Source: Holothuria scabra (taxonomy: Eukaryota; Echinodermata; Holothuroidea; Aspidochirotida; Holothuriidae). Taken from it: a DNA stretch of 64,000 nt. Positions 24,770-36,292 of this stretch are shown here, one piece after another (positions within the stretch are counted from its first letter, which is position 1; the number at the start of each line of letters is the position of its first letter). The notes beneath the pieces were generated by a model. It ran no database searches. It saw only the letters and a program-made list of their open reading frames with translations, and had not been told where the DNA came from. A program made the position numbers and the translations under genes. The stretch lies in contig CM074185.1 in NCBI GenBank assembly GCA_037179385.1, forward strand, positions 12,408,866-12,472,865, given 5' to 3'.

Positions 24770-25443
24770 GTATGTGATATATGATGCTTAATTATCTTAG
24801 GGATTTTTCTGCATGACTTTTGTTCCCATTCTTTATCTAGGTACAAACTTGCATAAAATCACACTCTTCACAGTGATTTGAGGGGAGTGATGACAATGGC
24901 ATGCTTCAGAATTCAAGACTGGGAAACTTCCTTCCCTTTGCACCCTTCCCCACCCTTCAGGTGGCACAATTGAAACAACTATCACTTCAAAAAATAGCCA
25001 TCACCCACAACTTGTCAGTTATAACCCTGATCATAGAGAAATGGAGAATGTATCTTAAAAATTTAGCGGTATTTACAGTGTTTAAAATTCTGAATAAATC
25101 TAAGTTTCCATTTCACTTGTCATGTAAAGTGACTTTTGGGAAAAGCAGGTTGTGATATGGTTGACACAAGGTTGACAGGCCCACTCCTAAATTAGTTACT
25201 TGCTTATCATTTTAGTTTGATCTCAAACCAAAAAGTATAGGCAAATCATGGTAACCTTTTCGTCAAGCTTTCTTTCATTGATTTCTTTTCTTAATTATGT
25301 CAATATAATGTTCTCTCAAACAACTTACAAGACATGTCATTACAAAAGTTAGGGCAAAGCAGGACTATAAAAGTAACAACACCTGGTTGGCTAGTTGCCG
25401 ACGCAAAGTCAGATCATCATGGCAATAGTAGGATGACATGTAA
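24770..25443. other. Unannotated sequence
   Basis: No recognisable gene, RNA or element. Confidence 0.4.
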
Positions 25444-25674
25444 CAGGCTTCGACAAATCCCCCGGCCGACAGCCCGGGACGAGTAAAAAATCATTTGGGC
25501 AACTACCATGCTAAATGTTGCAGCCCGCCCGGTAAGTACCCTCAGCCTAAAATTTTTGAGTTGCCCAAAATGGCATTTATACTTTTGGACAAGTAGATTT
25601 TTATGCGGGCAAGTAGATTGAGAAAACAGCTAGCCCGTTGGACAAGTATGAAAGAAAAAATTTGTCGAAGCCTG
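25444..25674. mobile_element. Small MITE, 231 bp, perfect 15-bp inverted ends
   Basis: CAGGCTTCGACAAAT at the left is exactly inverted at the right (ATTTGTCGAAGCCTG). Flanks CATGTAA and CATATAA match at 6 of 7 bases, a possible target duplication. CAGG ends suggest hAT. A degenerate relative lies near 35640-35700. Confidence 0.7.
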
Positions 25675-26202
25675 CATATAAGAATCATAATGTGATGGAC
25701 TACTCAGTCTCATTTCCAACTTATAAGACTGATGGCCCATGTACTGAAGTGCAGTGGGAAACAATGTACCACAGCATTTCAGGTACATTACAACATTAAA
25801 AGCAATAACGAAAAACATTTTTTTTTTATAATGAGGCAATAGCGTAAGAGAAATTTGACTACCTTTGAATTAGATTGTTTACCCCAAAGTAATTGTATGC
25901 TAAATTTTAACATTTTATTTAAAAAAGGTAAATTAACTGTTCAGCAGCCTGTTTTCAGTGCTTAGTAGTTTGGTTTCCATGGGATCAGTTTAAACCTTGA
26001 GAATAGTATCTGGAAAACAAACAATTCCCATGGCAAGGATGTCATTTCCAGCTAGTATTGCAGACAGTTTAATTTATAGCTCAACAGGGAAATATAGTAA
26101 ACACCCACCCCACCCACTCATATAGAGATGATCATTAAATTATGCAAGATCATACTCCATCAGTTATCATGAGTGGTTCTGAATTTTTTCTTCACCTTCC
26201 AG

Positions 26203-26283
26203 GTAAAGATGAAGGCAGAACTGGAAGATTTCCGTAAGAAAAAGGACCTTGAATATTTCATTGAAATATTTGAAGAGAAGAAG
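26203..26283 (+). CDS. Isolated 27-codon exon candidate of an unknown gene
   Basis: A phase-0 block bounded by a good acceptor (TTTTTTCTTCACCTTCCAG) and the donor GTAATT. Only the phase-0 frame is open; the other two hit stops. It encodes a charged Lys/Glu-rich helix-like peptide (KMKAELEDFRKKKDLEY, then FIEIFEEKK), typical of real coding sequence and unlike the surrounding AT-rich DNA. No partner exons were found within 10 kb on either side, and phase excludes simple joining to the first MIGA exon shown here. It may be an exon of a gene with very long introns, or a relic. Family not recognised. Confidence 0.4.
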
Positions 26284-26354
26284 GTAATTTATGTGCACAG
26301 AAAAACTTTGTTTCTTAAGTGGACAGTGTGAACAGGAAGACAATGGCATGCAAG

Positions 26355-26476
26355 TTAAAGGCCCAATTTTCTCATCCCAAACAGTACCAATTCTCCTAAC
26401 CTTCTTAATTAAGCCCCTCCCACAATTGTCTAAAATTCACCATCATCCAGACACAATCTCATGTTATTGCTTCATG
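26355..26476 (+). mobile_element. TTAA MITE, copy 2, truncated
   Basis: The left ~120 bases match copy 1 (22872) at about 94% by eye, starting TTAAAGGCCCAATTTTCTCA. Homology stops after GCTTCATG, so the right half is lost. It lies 72 bases downstream of the exon-like block at 26203. Confidence 0.75.
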
Positions 26477-26815
26477 CATTCACAATGTAGTCAGTGACCA
26501 TGCTCACTGCTATTGTAGAACAGGTGTTTGCAATTATGTATGCCCTAACACGCGTTACCATGCACATGATTCGATGATTGTGAGCTCTCTGGTACAGTGT
26601 TGCTAACCGTGCCTCCAGTGACGTCACCATTTTTGAGACGCATTCACATACGTTTTTTCGCATTAGTTCGAATTTCAAATGGGCTGAGCCTGGCCTGTAA
26701 TTGGGAATCCAAAACGTCGTATGTCGTATTTCGGTATTTATGGACATAATTTAGTAGGGAAATCATTCACTTTATGTCAAGGTGTACCCAAAGAATAGTT
26801 ACCGAGGAACTTACT

Positions 26816-27089
26816 TTAGAAGATTTTCGGTTGACGCATAAATTTTTTCTGCCTACTGGCCTGTGGCGAATCCTAGCCCGTGGCAAGGAATAACCCAAGA
26901 AATGAAACTGTGGGTGACTAACATTAGGTTAGGCATTGGGCCTACCTATCTTACATATTAGTGCCCTGAAAACTTGGCGGTTTTGAAGCATCGCCAAAAA
27001 ACGTACGTGACAATTTCCTTGCCACGTGCTAGGAATCGCCACAGGCCAGTACGCAGAAAAGGTTTGTACGTCGGCCGGAAATCTTCTAA
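26816..27089. mobile_element. Foldback MITE with ~75-bp inverted arms
   Basis: The left arm 26816-26890 and the right arm 27013-27089 are reverse complements with about 85% identity (TTAGAAGATTT outer end, then CTACTGGCCTGTGGCGA and GTGGCAAGGAA). No clear target duplication was found. Confidence 0.7.
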
Positions 27090-27216
27090 CGCAACGCGTT
27101 CAAGATGGCGCACACGCCCAGTTTTTTAATTGAGACGCACTTGATGCGCATATCAGCTCCGGGGCACACATGAAGTTTGCCGTCGCGTCAAAATGGAGAA
27201 TACGCCCATACAGCTA

Positions 27217-27262
27217 GTGCCTGAACATAGAGTAGGATAATATCCTGCTCTATGTGCCTGAA
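27217..27262. repeat. 29-bp palindrome flanked by a 9-bp direct repeat
   Basis: GTGCCTGAA (27217-27225), then the palindrome running from CATAGAGTAGGATA to TATCCTGCTCTATG (27226-27254), then GTGCCTGAA again (27254-27262). It resembles a transposon footprint or a miniature element with its target duplication. Confidence 0.7.
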
Positions 27263-27501
27263 TAATAATAACAAGTACACACTTGTCTAAAGCGTCTCCG
27301 AAAGCGTCTTACTTTTTTAATCGTTGCGTCCATATCAGTATCAGTTAAGTGTAACAGTCAAGCTAGTTTTCTTTAGAGTGTTGCAAGGGGATAACAACAT
27401 CTTTAAAATAAATTTGTTCCAAAATCTTAGATAGGCCTACTGGATTAAAAGGGCAACCGTTACAAAGATTGGGTAGCCTATTACTCCAGTTCTTTTATAA
27501 T

Positions 27502-29631
27502 CAGGGGTGGCGCCAGCGGGGGGGGGGGCGGGGGCCATCCCCCCCCCTCGGGGACCACTCCCCCCGTCGGGGAAGGTCGGCGATTTCGTCGGGGAGGCCT
27601 AAAAATAAAAAATAATAATAATAAAAAAAATGTACAAGGACTGGGTGAACACCTTTTTTGTTTTGAATGCTATTTTAATACATATCGAAATCAATTTTCA
27701 ATCACTTCTTCTTTGCTCGGTTAATCCTCATTTCATGCACCTTGTCCTATCTCCTCCCCCGTTGTGGAAGGACGGCAATTTCCTTCGGGGAGGCCTAAAA
27801 ATGGACGTAAAGGACTGAAGTTACTGAAAGGATGATCATGAACCTTTATTTTTTTTTTTAACTATTTTATTCTTTTGTATCGGTATTTTAATGCCTATCT
27901 GAATCTATTTTAATCACTTCTTACTAGCTCTGTTATCCCTCATCCCATCTTCAATCCTCAAGGTCATGCCCCAGTCGAGGACGGCTGCCCTTTCCCCTGT
28001 TGGCGAGAAAACCCAATTTCGTCGGGGAGCCTTCATCTGCATGCCCACGTTTAACTAATAAAAGATGCGGTTCTTATAAACTTCAGTTATCCGGACGGTC
28101 TTCTTGATTTTGCTCACTAGAAGAACATATTCTTCAAGGAAACTCACAATTCTTAACTCTCCTGACAAAAACAGACGAGAGGTTGCTCAGGTGCATGCAG
28201 TGCCCAATGTTCTGCCACCTGGCCTGCCTCTACAGCCGAATTCTAGTAACGGCATAGAAAATCAGACAGGTTTTTTCAGCTACACATAGGCTGATGACAA
28301 ACAGTAGTGTGAAAATGTCTCCCAATAATTCTGACTGAAAATTCATTTGAAGCCACCTTGTAACGTGCCGTATTTTCAAAAATTCAAATACAGAGGAACA
28401 CAAATCATTTATAGTCTGGAGTTCGGGAAATTACGTAGAAAATCTCATATTTTTAGTGGGCCCTGCAATGGCCTACAACGACGATTCCGTTACAGAGTTT
28501 TCCCCCGAAAAGAGACAAGAACGTTACATCTAATTAATTGCAGCAGTACCCTTTTATCTGGTAATTATTAAAAATTATTCTTCGTTAGAGGGAAATATGA
28601 AGGGAAAATTTTAAAGCGGATAAAGCTGAAAATAAAGACTGCTTTGTTGCTGTTTGCGAGCCTGGGAAATGCCATTTCCTACTGTCTGGTGTTTTCAATT
28701 TTTCAAAAATGTCTGTGCACTTCTAGTTAGTTTTTCGGGCAAAATTACATTTTTCAGACAAACTAGACTATTCTGCCTCCTACCAAATTGAAACACTACC
28801 GTACGCATATGTCAATATACAAAATCTAAAACTTGAAGTATATGAGAAGCCAAACTTTTTCGGCGAGGAAAATTCCGAAGGCCTTAGTCTCAATGATGTA
28901 ATTTAGAAAACCCCAACCCCCTACAAACAAATCACCCCCTTCTTTATTTTCCTCACAGGAGGGTCAGATTCTTCCATAAACCCACAAAACCTGTCATAAA
29001 ATTACAGTTCCCACAATATAACCCTCAGATTCTCTCATTTTTGTTAAAAATGATAAACTTTTTCATTTTCCACGGATACTCCGTACAGTAAAAAACCCAA
29101 TTTAACGCTTTTAATCACTCCCACAGTTGCTCTTGACAGGCATATCATTGAATAAAAGCCCAAACATTTCATTGTAACCTTACCCAAAAAGCAATTTTTT
29201 TCATAAAATTCTAAAATTCCTCCAATATGATAAGTTGTTAATTTTCAAATCTTCGTTCAAAAAGAGGAAAATTTTACAGGCACATTTCCTGTTTCGTCTG
29301 AAAGCCTTATTTCCTAGGCCTGGTACGCTGAAATGCATAACCCCAAAAGAGTTCCAGATGTCTCCTATGCAACGTTTTTGATTTTTATGAAGGACAGATT
29401 CCTCAATAAACACCCCAACCTTTTAATGGTCCTTACAAAAGCCTTTTTTTTTTTAACTTTTCCTTCTAAACAAAAATTCAGATTTTTAAATATTTGTTAA
29501 AAAAAAAATAAAGGCGCGCTACGCGCGCCTCAGATTCTACCAAGTCACGTCCCACTGGCACATACTCATCGCTTTTGTCGGGGACTCGTTATGCTGGCCC
29601 CCCTGTCGGGCAAATGCTGGCGCCACACCTG
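27502..29631. mobile_element. hAT-like element N1, copy A (2130 bp)
   Basis: Ends CAGGGGTGGCGCCAGC (left) and, read inward from the right, CAGGTGTGGCGCCAGC form terminal inverted repeats typical of hAT elements. The interior carries repeated TCGGGGA/GTCGGGGAGGCCT blocks near both ends, long AT-rich middle segments and a GC hairpin (29513-29529). No target duplication was seen at these ends. No transposase frame is present, so it is non-autonomous or degraded. Confidence 0.7.
29513..29529. repeat. GC-only subterminal hairpin in N1 copy A
   Basis: GGCGCGCTACGCGCGCC gives a 7-bp all-GC stem. The same hairpin is at 34530-34546 in copy B and is decayed in copy C. Confidence 0.85.
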
Positions 29632-31977
29632 ACCGGGAGTCCTCCATTTTTCAAAAAAAATTTTGCGCTCGACTTATAATCTTTCGGGCAGGATTATATT
29701 TTTTCGGACAAAAGAACAATTCTGCCCCTCCCAAACTCAGCTGACACGCCCCCGTAGGCCCATGACAATAAACAAAATATAAAACTTCAAATAAATGCGA
29801 AGCCAAATTTTTTTCCTCGGGAGAATGCTCCAATATGGTCCGAGGGCCTAATTCTGCTGATGACATTCAGAAACCTCAACAAAACTGCAGATCACCCTTA
29901 CTTGATTTTCCTCATGAAAACGTCAGATTCCTCCATAAAACCCCAAAACTGTCATAAAATTACAATATTTCTCCAATATTAGCTTAAGATTGTTAAGACA
30001 AAATTTTCCAATTTCGATGGATATACTCCGTACAATAAATAACCAAAGCCAACTCTGTTAATCACCCGGCATACTACCTAATTTTGCTCCTGAAAGGAAA
30101 AGAAACCAATTTTTTTCATTTTAACCTTAAAAAACCCCAAAATTTTTTTCATTAAAATCAAAAATTTCTCCATCATGATAAGCTTTAATTTTGAAAGATT
30201 CGTTCAAAAAAGGGAAAAACTTTCCGGACAAACTTCTAGTCTCGTCTCAAAGCCTTAGCTAGTCAGTTAGTAAGTAGGTCTTCTACGATTCAATGCATAA
30301 CCCCACAAGAATGACAGGTGTCACCCATATAACGTTTTTGATTTTTTCCCACACTGTTAAAAAATTTCTCTGTAAATTTACATAATTTTTAAAGCAAATT
30401 TTTTTCCAACCAAATAATGTTTTTTTTACAGCAAAACTGTAATCATGAAAAAACATTAAGGGTTTGTTTTTTTCTTTACAGTTTTTGCATGTAAATTAGT
30501 TTACAAAAGTCTACTGTAAAATCGAATTACAGAATTGTTCTGTTTTGTTTACCTTAATTTTATGTGAATTTACAGCCTACTGTTTTCATTCCCGACGTTT
30601 TAATATTTATTATAATATCGCTTTTTTACCTTTCATATGTTATTACGTAACATACACTTCACCATTACGTAGATCAGGTATTTGCTTATCAACGTAATGT
30701 GTCGTTACGAAGTTGTTTTCAATTAAAACACATTGAGGATGCTTTGTTGTCATATTGTTGTCAAGTAGACTGCTATCTCTAGGAACTTTGTAATTCGAAA
30801 GTCACATTTTTTGTACAATATAATAATTGTTTTTAAAATAAATATGAAAAAGAATGGAAATACATTGGTTGCAAACATTTCCAGACAAGATAAACAATAA
30901 GTTTATCACTTCCTGATTAAAAAACGCCAAAGAAGATATTATTCAAAGCAACAGTAATCCTTTTGTTAGGAAAATGCCTACAAAATGAGCTCCACTCATT
31001 TATGCAAAATGAGATTTACGTCATAAAGTGGTAAATTTACAGACTCTTTCAAGTAAATTTGTGAAACGTTTTTAATTTGCTCCGATCAAGTGCATGAGCG
31101 CCTGTGGCGATGAGTTGACATCAGTATACCAATTGTCAGTGCTCTGAAATTAGGGCCTTACAATTTCTTTTTACTTAAAAATGTGTGACAAAAAACCAGA
31201 TGTATGATATTTAAAACTAAGAACGTAATAACTAAGTATGCTTTTATAATAAATGTAAGTTAATTTTCAAATAGGGCCATAAATTTGCCAAATTTTTTTT
31301 TAAACTGAAACTTCGCAGAACGATGCATGTTATATATTGAAAATTTTCTGGCTATTTCTTATTTGTTTGTTTGGGCTTATTTTTGTTTCTTTTTCAGCTT
31401 AAAAACAAAATGAATGTTTGTTAAATGACAGTATATTTATGTGAAATCAGAAAAATACAAAATACTGTTTAAATTTCTGTAAATTTACAGAAAAAGTTTT
31501 ACAAAGCAGTAAAATTTGGTTTAAAAAGCAGACAGAAATGGTTTCTCAAATAAACAGAAAATACATGTTAAACAACCTTTTTTTATTGTAGTAATACAAA
31601 GTGTCTGTAAAAATACAGAAAATCTTTATTAAAAGTAAAATACAAAAAGTTTAAGTTAAAAAAAGTCTGTAAATTTACAGAAATTTTTAACATTGCAAGA
31701 AGGACAGATTCTTCAATAAACACCCAAAAAATTTTATAGTACCAATAGAAGGCAAATTTCTTCCATAACTTGAGTTTTAATTTTTACTTCATTTAACTCC
31801 AGATTTTTAAGTATTTGTTAAAAGAAAGCCAAAAATTTCGGCTCGGTCCGCACGCCTCAAATTCTGCAAAGTCACGTTCAACTGGGACAAAACATGGCCT
31901 TTGTCGGGGCCTGGGAAATTCCGGCCCCCTGTCGGGGAGCTTGGCCCCCTGTCGGGCAAATCCTGGCGCCACCCCTG
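29632..31977. mobile_element. hAT-like element N1, copy C, 5'-deleted and interrupted
   Basis: Joins copy A directly. From about 29645 it aligns with copy A from about 28690 onward and ends at the family terminus TCCTGGCGCCACCCCTG at 31977. It is interrupted by the element at 30352-31695; the pre-insertion sequence is visible in copies A and B around GAAGGACAGATTC. Confidence 0.65.
30352..31695. mobile_element. DNA element with CTGTAAATTTACAG ends (1344 bp)
   Basis: The left end CACTGTTAAAAAATTTCTCT and the right end, read inward CAATGTTAAAAATTTCTG, are inverted, followed by TGTAAATTTACA. Several more CTGTAAATTTACAG-like palindromes occur inside (for example 31479, 31667). Its boundaries are confirmed by uninterrupted N1 copies A and B. 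There is no transposase. Superfamily uncertain. Confidence 0.7.
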
Positions 31978-32568
31978 AGATGAACTGACAAAATAACAGA
32001 GCATTCACGTAGAATGGCTGGGTGGACCCAATCTGGCCCAGGGCCTTACTAGCCTCCAAACTCTTTAACTTTTTACAAACCTGTTTCTCCGAAAAAATGA
32101 CATAACTAATTGAAGAAGAGACATCAGAACCCCGGCCTGCAAGTCCCCAAAAAACTGATGATTCCTCAGTAAAAACATACAAAATTGTCATTTAACAAGT
32201 TAGCCAAATCCTGATGGGCACTAACCAAAGTATTATCATCACCTTTGAGAGGCCCCACACTCTCCTTAAGTTTCTGTTTAGACCTCACATAGGCATGAAA
32301 AGTTTTGGGGTTTATCTTAACCTCCTTGGCCAACTGCATTTCAAACCTAGTTTAAGTTCCATTTACCAAATTTTTAACTAAACGTCCCTGCTTCTTGTAA
32401 GCTGTTAAGTTACCTGGGCTTTTACCGGCCCTATAGCGACGTCAACACTTAACGTTTCTTTCTAGTTGCTCTAGGAACTTCTCTAGAAATCCAAATAGAC
32501 CTATTTTTAGGTTTGCTTAGGAACCCTTCAAGTTGGAATTGTCAAAGTTTTCCGGGCAGGTCAGGCGG
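31978..32568 (-). pseudogene. LINE ORF2 fragment (region just before the RT core)
   Basis: On the minus strand a discontinuous frame reads KINPKTFHAYVRSKQKLKES, then VGPLKGD and, further on, VCKKLKSLEASKALG. This is the segment between endonuclease and reverse transcriptase in CR1/L2/jockey-type non-LTR elements (the RYVRSK...VGPL...LKKLK...K-A-G pattern). It is cut on both sides by N1 copies and has stops and frameshifts. The RT catalytic motifs are not present. Confidence 0.65.
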
Positions 32569-34529
32569 CAGGGGTGGCGCCAGCGGGCCATGCCCCCCCC
32601 CCCGTCGAGGACCACTGCCCCCCCGTCGGGGAAGGTCGGCCATTTCGTCGGGGAGGCCTAAAAAAATAAGATAAAAAATAAAAAAAGAAAAAGAAAAAAG
32701 TCTACAAGGACTGAAATTACTGGATGGGTAAACTTTTTTTGTCTTGAAATGCTATTTTTTTTAAACATTAGAATGGACTTCCAATCACTTCTTCTTTGCT
32801 CGGTTTAACCTCATTTCGTGTACCTTGTCCTTTTTCCTCCCCGTCGTGGAACTGACGGCAATTTCCTTCGGGGAGGCCTAAAATGAAGGTAAAGGACTGA
32901 AGTTACTGGAAGGATAATCATGAACTTTTTTTTTCATTTTTGAACTATTTAATTCTTGAAGCGGTATTTTAATGCCTATCTGAACATGTTTTAATCACTT
33001 CTTACAAGCTCTGTTATCCCTCATCCTATCTTCAGTCTTCAAGGTCATGCCCCTGTCGGGGAAGGCTGCCTTTCCCCCTCTTGTTGGTAAAACCCAGTTT
33101 CGTTGGGGAACCTTCATCTGAATGACCACCTTAAACTGATAAAAGATGCGGGTTCTATATAAACTTCAGTAATCAGGACGGTCTTCTTGGTTTTGCTCAC
33201 TAGAAGACCATATTCTTCAAGGAAACTCACAATTCCGAATTTTCCTGACATGAAACCAACGAGAGGTTGTTCAGGTGCATGCAGTGCCGAATGATCTGCC
33301 ATCTGGCCTGCCCCGACAGCCGAATTCTAGCAACGGTAATGAGAATCGGGCAGGATGTTTTGAGCTACACATAATGATAAACAGTAGCGTGAGGATGTCT
33401 CCCCATAAGTCTGACTAAAAATTCATTTAAAACTACCTTGTAACGTGACATATTTTCAAAAACGTGGGAAGTAAAAACATTGATAGTCTGGGGTTAGGGC
33501 AGTCACGTAGAAAATTCCGCGCCAACTGGTGGTTGCGCTCCACTTAGATATTTTGGCCGAACAGATTACTTACCGAAAAAATGCATGCTGGCATATTATT
33601 CTTCGTTTTAGGACAGTATTATAAAGTGAAATTTTAATTGTGAAAGAAAGCTCAAATTAATGACTACTTTGTTTCTAATTAACGTTCCAGCCCGGGATAT
33701 GCCTTTTCCTGCTGTCTGGTGGTTCTCAATTTTTCAAAAAAATCTGTGTGCTCTTTCGGACAGGATTGCATTTTCTGGACAAATTCTGCCCGCTCCCAAA
33801 CCGAAATGCTCCCGTACTCCTATATATTTCAATATATAAGATATAAAACTTCAAATATATGCGAAGCCAAACTTTTCCGCGGGAAAATTTTCGAATATGG
33901 TCCGAGGGCTTCAATCTGCCTGATGATATTCAGTATCCCCAACAAAACTACAGATCACCCCCTACTTGATTTTTCTTATAAGAAGGTCTGTCATAAAATT
34001 ACAATTTTCCCCCAATATAAGCTTCAGATTGTTCAAAGTGACAAAATTTTCCTATATCGATGGATACTCAGTACAGCACTTAAAACCAACTTTTTGAAAT
34101 CACCCCGACATTCTACCTAATTTTGCTCTTGAAAGGCATATCACTTGATAAAGAACCCAAATTTTTCATTTTAACCTTGCAAAAAACAAATTTTCTTTTA
34201 TTAAATCCCAAAATTTCTGCAATATAATAAGCTCCTAACCTTCAAATCTCCGTTAAAAAAGGGAAAAACTTTTCGGGCAAGGTTCTAGTCTTGTCTTGAG
34301 ACCTTAATACGTAAACTTATAACGGTTACATGCAAAATCTCAACAGAATTTCAGCTGTCGCGTACAAAACGTTTTTTATTTTTCCCATATGAAGGATAGA
34401 TTCTTGAATAAACACCCCAACTTTTTATGGTCCTTCCAAAAGTCAAAATTGTTTCAAAAATTTTATTTTTTTTCTTCAAAATAAACTCCAGATTTTTAAG
34501 TATTTGTTAAAAAGAAAGTCCAAAATTTC

Positions 34530-34546
34530 GGCGCGCTGCGCGCGCC
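34530..34546. repeat. GC-only subterminal hairpin in N1 copy B
   Basis: GGCGCGCTGCGCGCGCC, the counterpart of 29513-29529. The loop base differs but the stem is kept. Confidence 0.85.
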
Positions 34547-34652
34547 TCAAATTCTGCCGAGTCACGTCCCACCGTGACTAAATCATCACCTTTGTCGGGG
34601 CCTTGAAATGCTGCCCCCCCCCCCGTCAGGGAGCTTGGCCCCCCTGTCGGGG

Positions 34653-36255
34653 CAGTGGCGTAGCCAGGATGGGATTTTTGGGGTTGCCTAGGTAACAAGT
34701 GGGGGGGCCTGGTACCTCCGAGGGTCAGGCACGGCAAGACTATCTAAGCAGAGCGCCACCATGAGTTGGCGCGGAGCGTACAAGAAAATTTTGGGCTTTA
34801 AACCCCTCCAGATGGCCGGAAACGGCACTTCCCATGTGTTTTAAGCTGGATGTACCCAGCCTTGAAATACGAATCTCATGTCTGCTATGTCTCAATAATG
34901 AGAATAAAAAATCAATCTATGAAAAATGGCAATACATACACTTTTTAGGGACCCCCAAACTGGGCACTTCTGATCTGTGGCCTGGGGGATGAGACTAAAG
35001 GGAGCCGGTATCTCCCTTTCCCTTGGGAAAAATTGTAAACTTCAGAAGCACGTAGATCGCAAATGCGGCAATATTTGAATCTAAGCGGAGCGCCACTATC
35101 AGTTGGCGCGGAGCGTACAAGAAAATTTTGGGCTTTAAAACCCCTCCAGATGGCCGGAAACGGCACTTCCCACGTGTTTTAAACTGGATGTACCCAGCCG
35201 CAAATGCGGCAATATTTGAATGGATTTCAGCTTACCTAAGGCAGTACCTCACCCTTTAACAGGAAAACCAAGAGTAGTTGTGTCCCCTTCTGAGAAACTT
35301 TCTTTGCGTTAGATTTCCTAGATGCAAAATGGTGCTATGTTTGGCAAAACTTTAAACTGATTATAGGCCTGAGTTTTCGGATTTTCCCTTTTGGGGGAGC
35401 ATGAAAAATATAAAAATATTTTTAGTTTTTGTAGAGATTTTACAAGAGACATACATACTACCAAAGAAACAGTGTGCAAATTGAGTATTTGTTGAGTTGA
35501 GTTTTTGCTGAGTATTTGTTCATCGGTACATTACGTAGTCAAAATTAAAATACTACGAATAAATCCCTCAAAATAATTGAACCTCAAAGCAGAAGTATGG
35601 ATCATGTGGGAAACACATGAAATCCGGACCTTGTGGACATTTTACAAATCCCCCGGACGCCAGTGCCAACTAGTAAAAAGAGGACTTGTCGAAAAAATCG
35701 TCCTACAGTGGCACTTGTCATGGGCAAGAGTAAGGCACGACATAGGCCTACTTGTTAAGGATGGAAGGGAAGAATTATCCGAAGGCAGTACCTTACCCTT
35801 ATCTGCTTACCGCATATTTTGTGTGTAATAAAGTATAGGAATGGTCGTGTAAGAGTGGTCTCCAGTGTACGATTGCCATATTTTCAGTAAATCAATCAGC
35901 CATCCGAAAGGCAGAAAGGGTCTTAACTTAACAAAGTCACATTAAAGTTTGTCGTCGAGACTTTCGTTTCATCTTCGAAGTGAAATGCAATAAACGACAG
36001 TGCAGATCACAAATGGTAGGCCTATCTAATTTAGTGAAAGTAGGCATTTTAAAGTTATTGCTTAATTTCATACGTGCGGACAAAATGTCTTTTACACACA
36101 TTCATCCATGATTTTTTTTTTTTTTTTAATTTTTGCACATTTTTTTATTTGTATTTTTTTCAATTACTCTATCAGGACGCAAAAAATCTGGGGGGGGGGC
36201 CTGGAGAAAATCTGGGGGGCCTACCCCCCCCCCCCCCCCCGTGGCTACGTCACTG
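34653..36255. mobile_element. hAT-like element N2 (1603 bp) nested in N1 copy B
   Basis: The left end CAGTGGCGTAGCCAGGATGG and the right end, read inward CAGTGACGTAGCCACGGG, are terminal inverted repeats with G/C runs just inside, as in the 21575 element. Flanks CTGTCGGG (34644-34651) and CAGTCGGG (36256-36263) match at 7 of 8; one extra G lies at the left junction. The interior has a ~115-bp block duplicated at about 34741-34860 and 35081-35200. No transposase. Confidence 0.75.
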
Positions 36256-36292
36256 CAGTCGGGCAAATCCTGGCGCCACCCCTGCCAGGCGG

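Larger units (their letters stand above)
32569..36284. mobile_element. hAT-like element N1, copy B, with nested element N2 and TSD
   Basis: Starts CAGGGGTGGCGCCAGC and ends TCCTGGCGCCACCCCTG. Flanks TCAGGCGG (32561-32568) and CCAGGCGG (36285-36292) match at 7 of 8 bases, the hAT duplication length. Removing the nested 1603-bp element (34653-36255) leaves 2113 bp, very close to copy A (2130 bp). No transposase is seen. Confidence 0.8.

Noticed and set aside
27100..27120. Core promoter at a CAAGATGGCG motif near 27104
   Set aside because: A single YY1-like word with no adjoining exon, beside a foldback element; not enough support.
32569..36284. hAT transposase gene inside N1 or N2
   Set aside because: No frame in either element approaches transposase length or shows its conserved residues. 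The elements appear non-autonomous.
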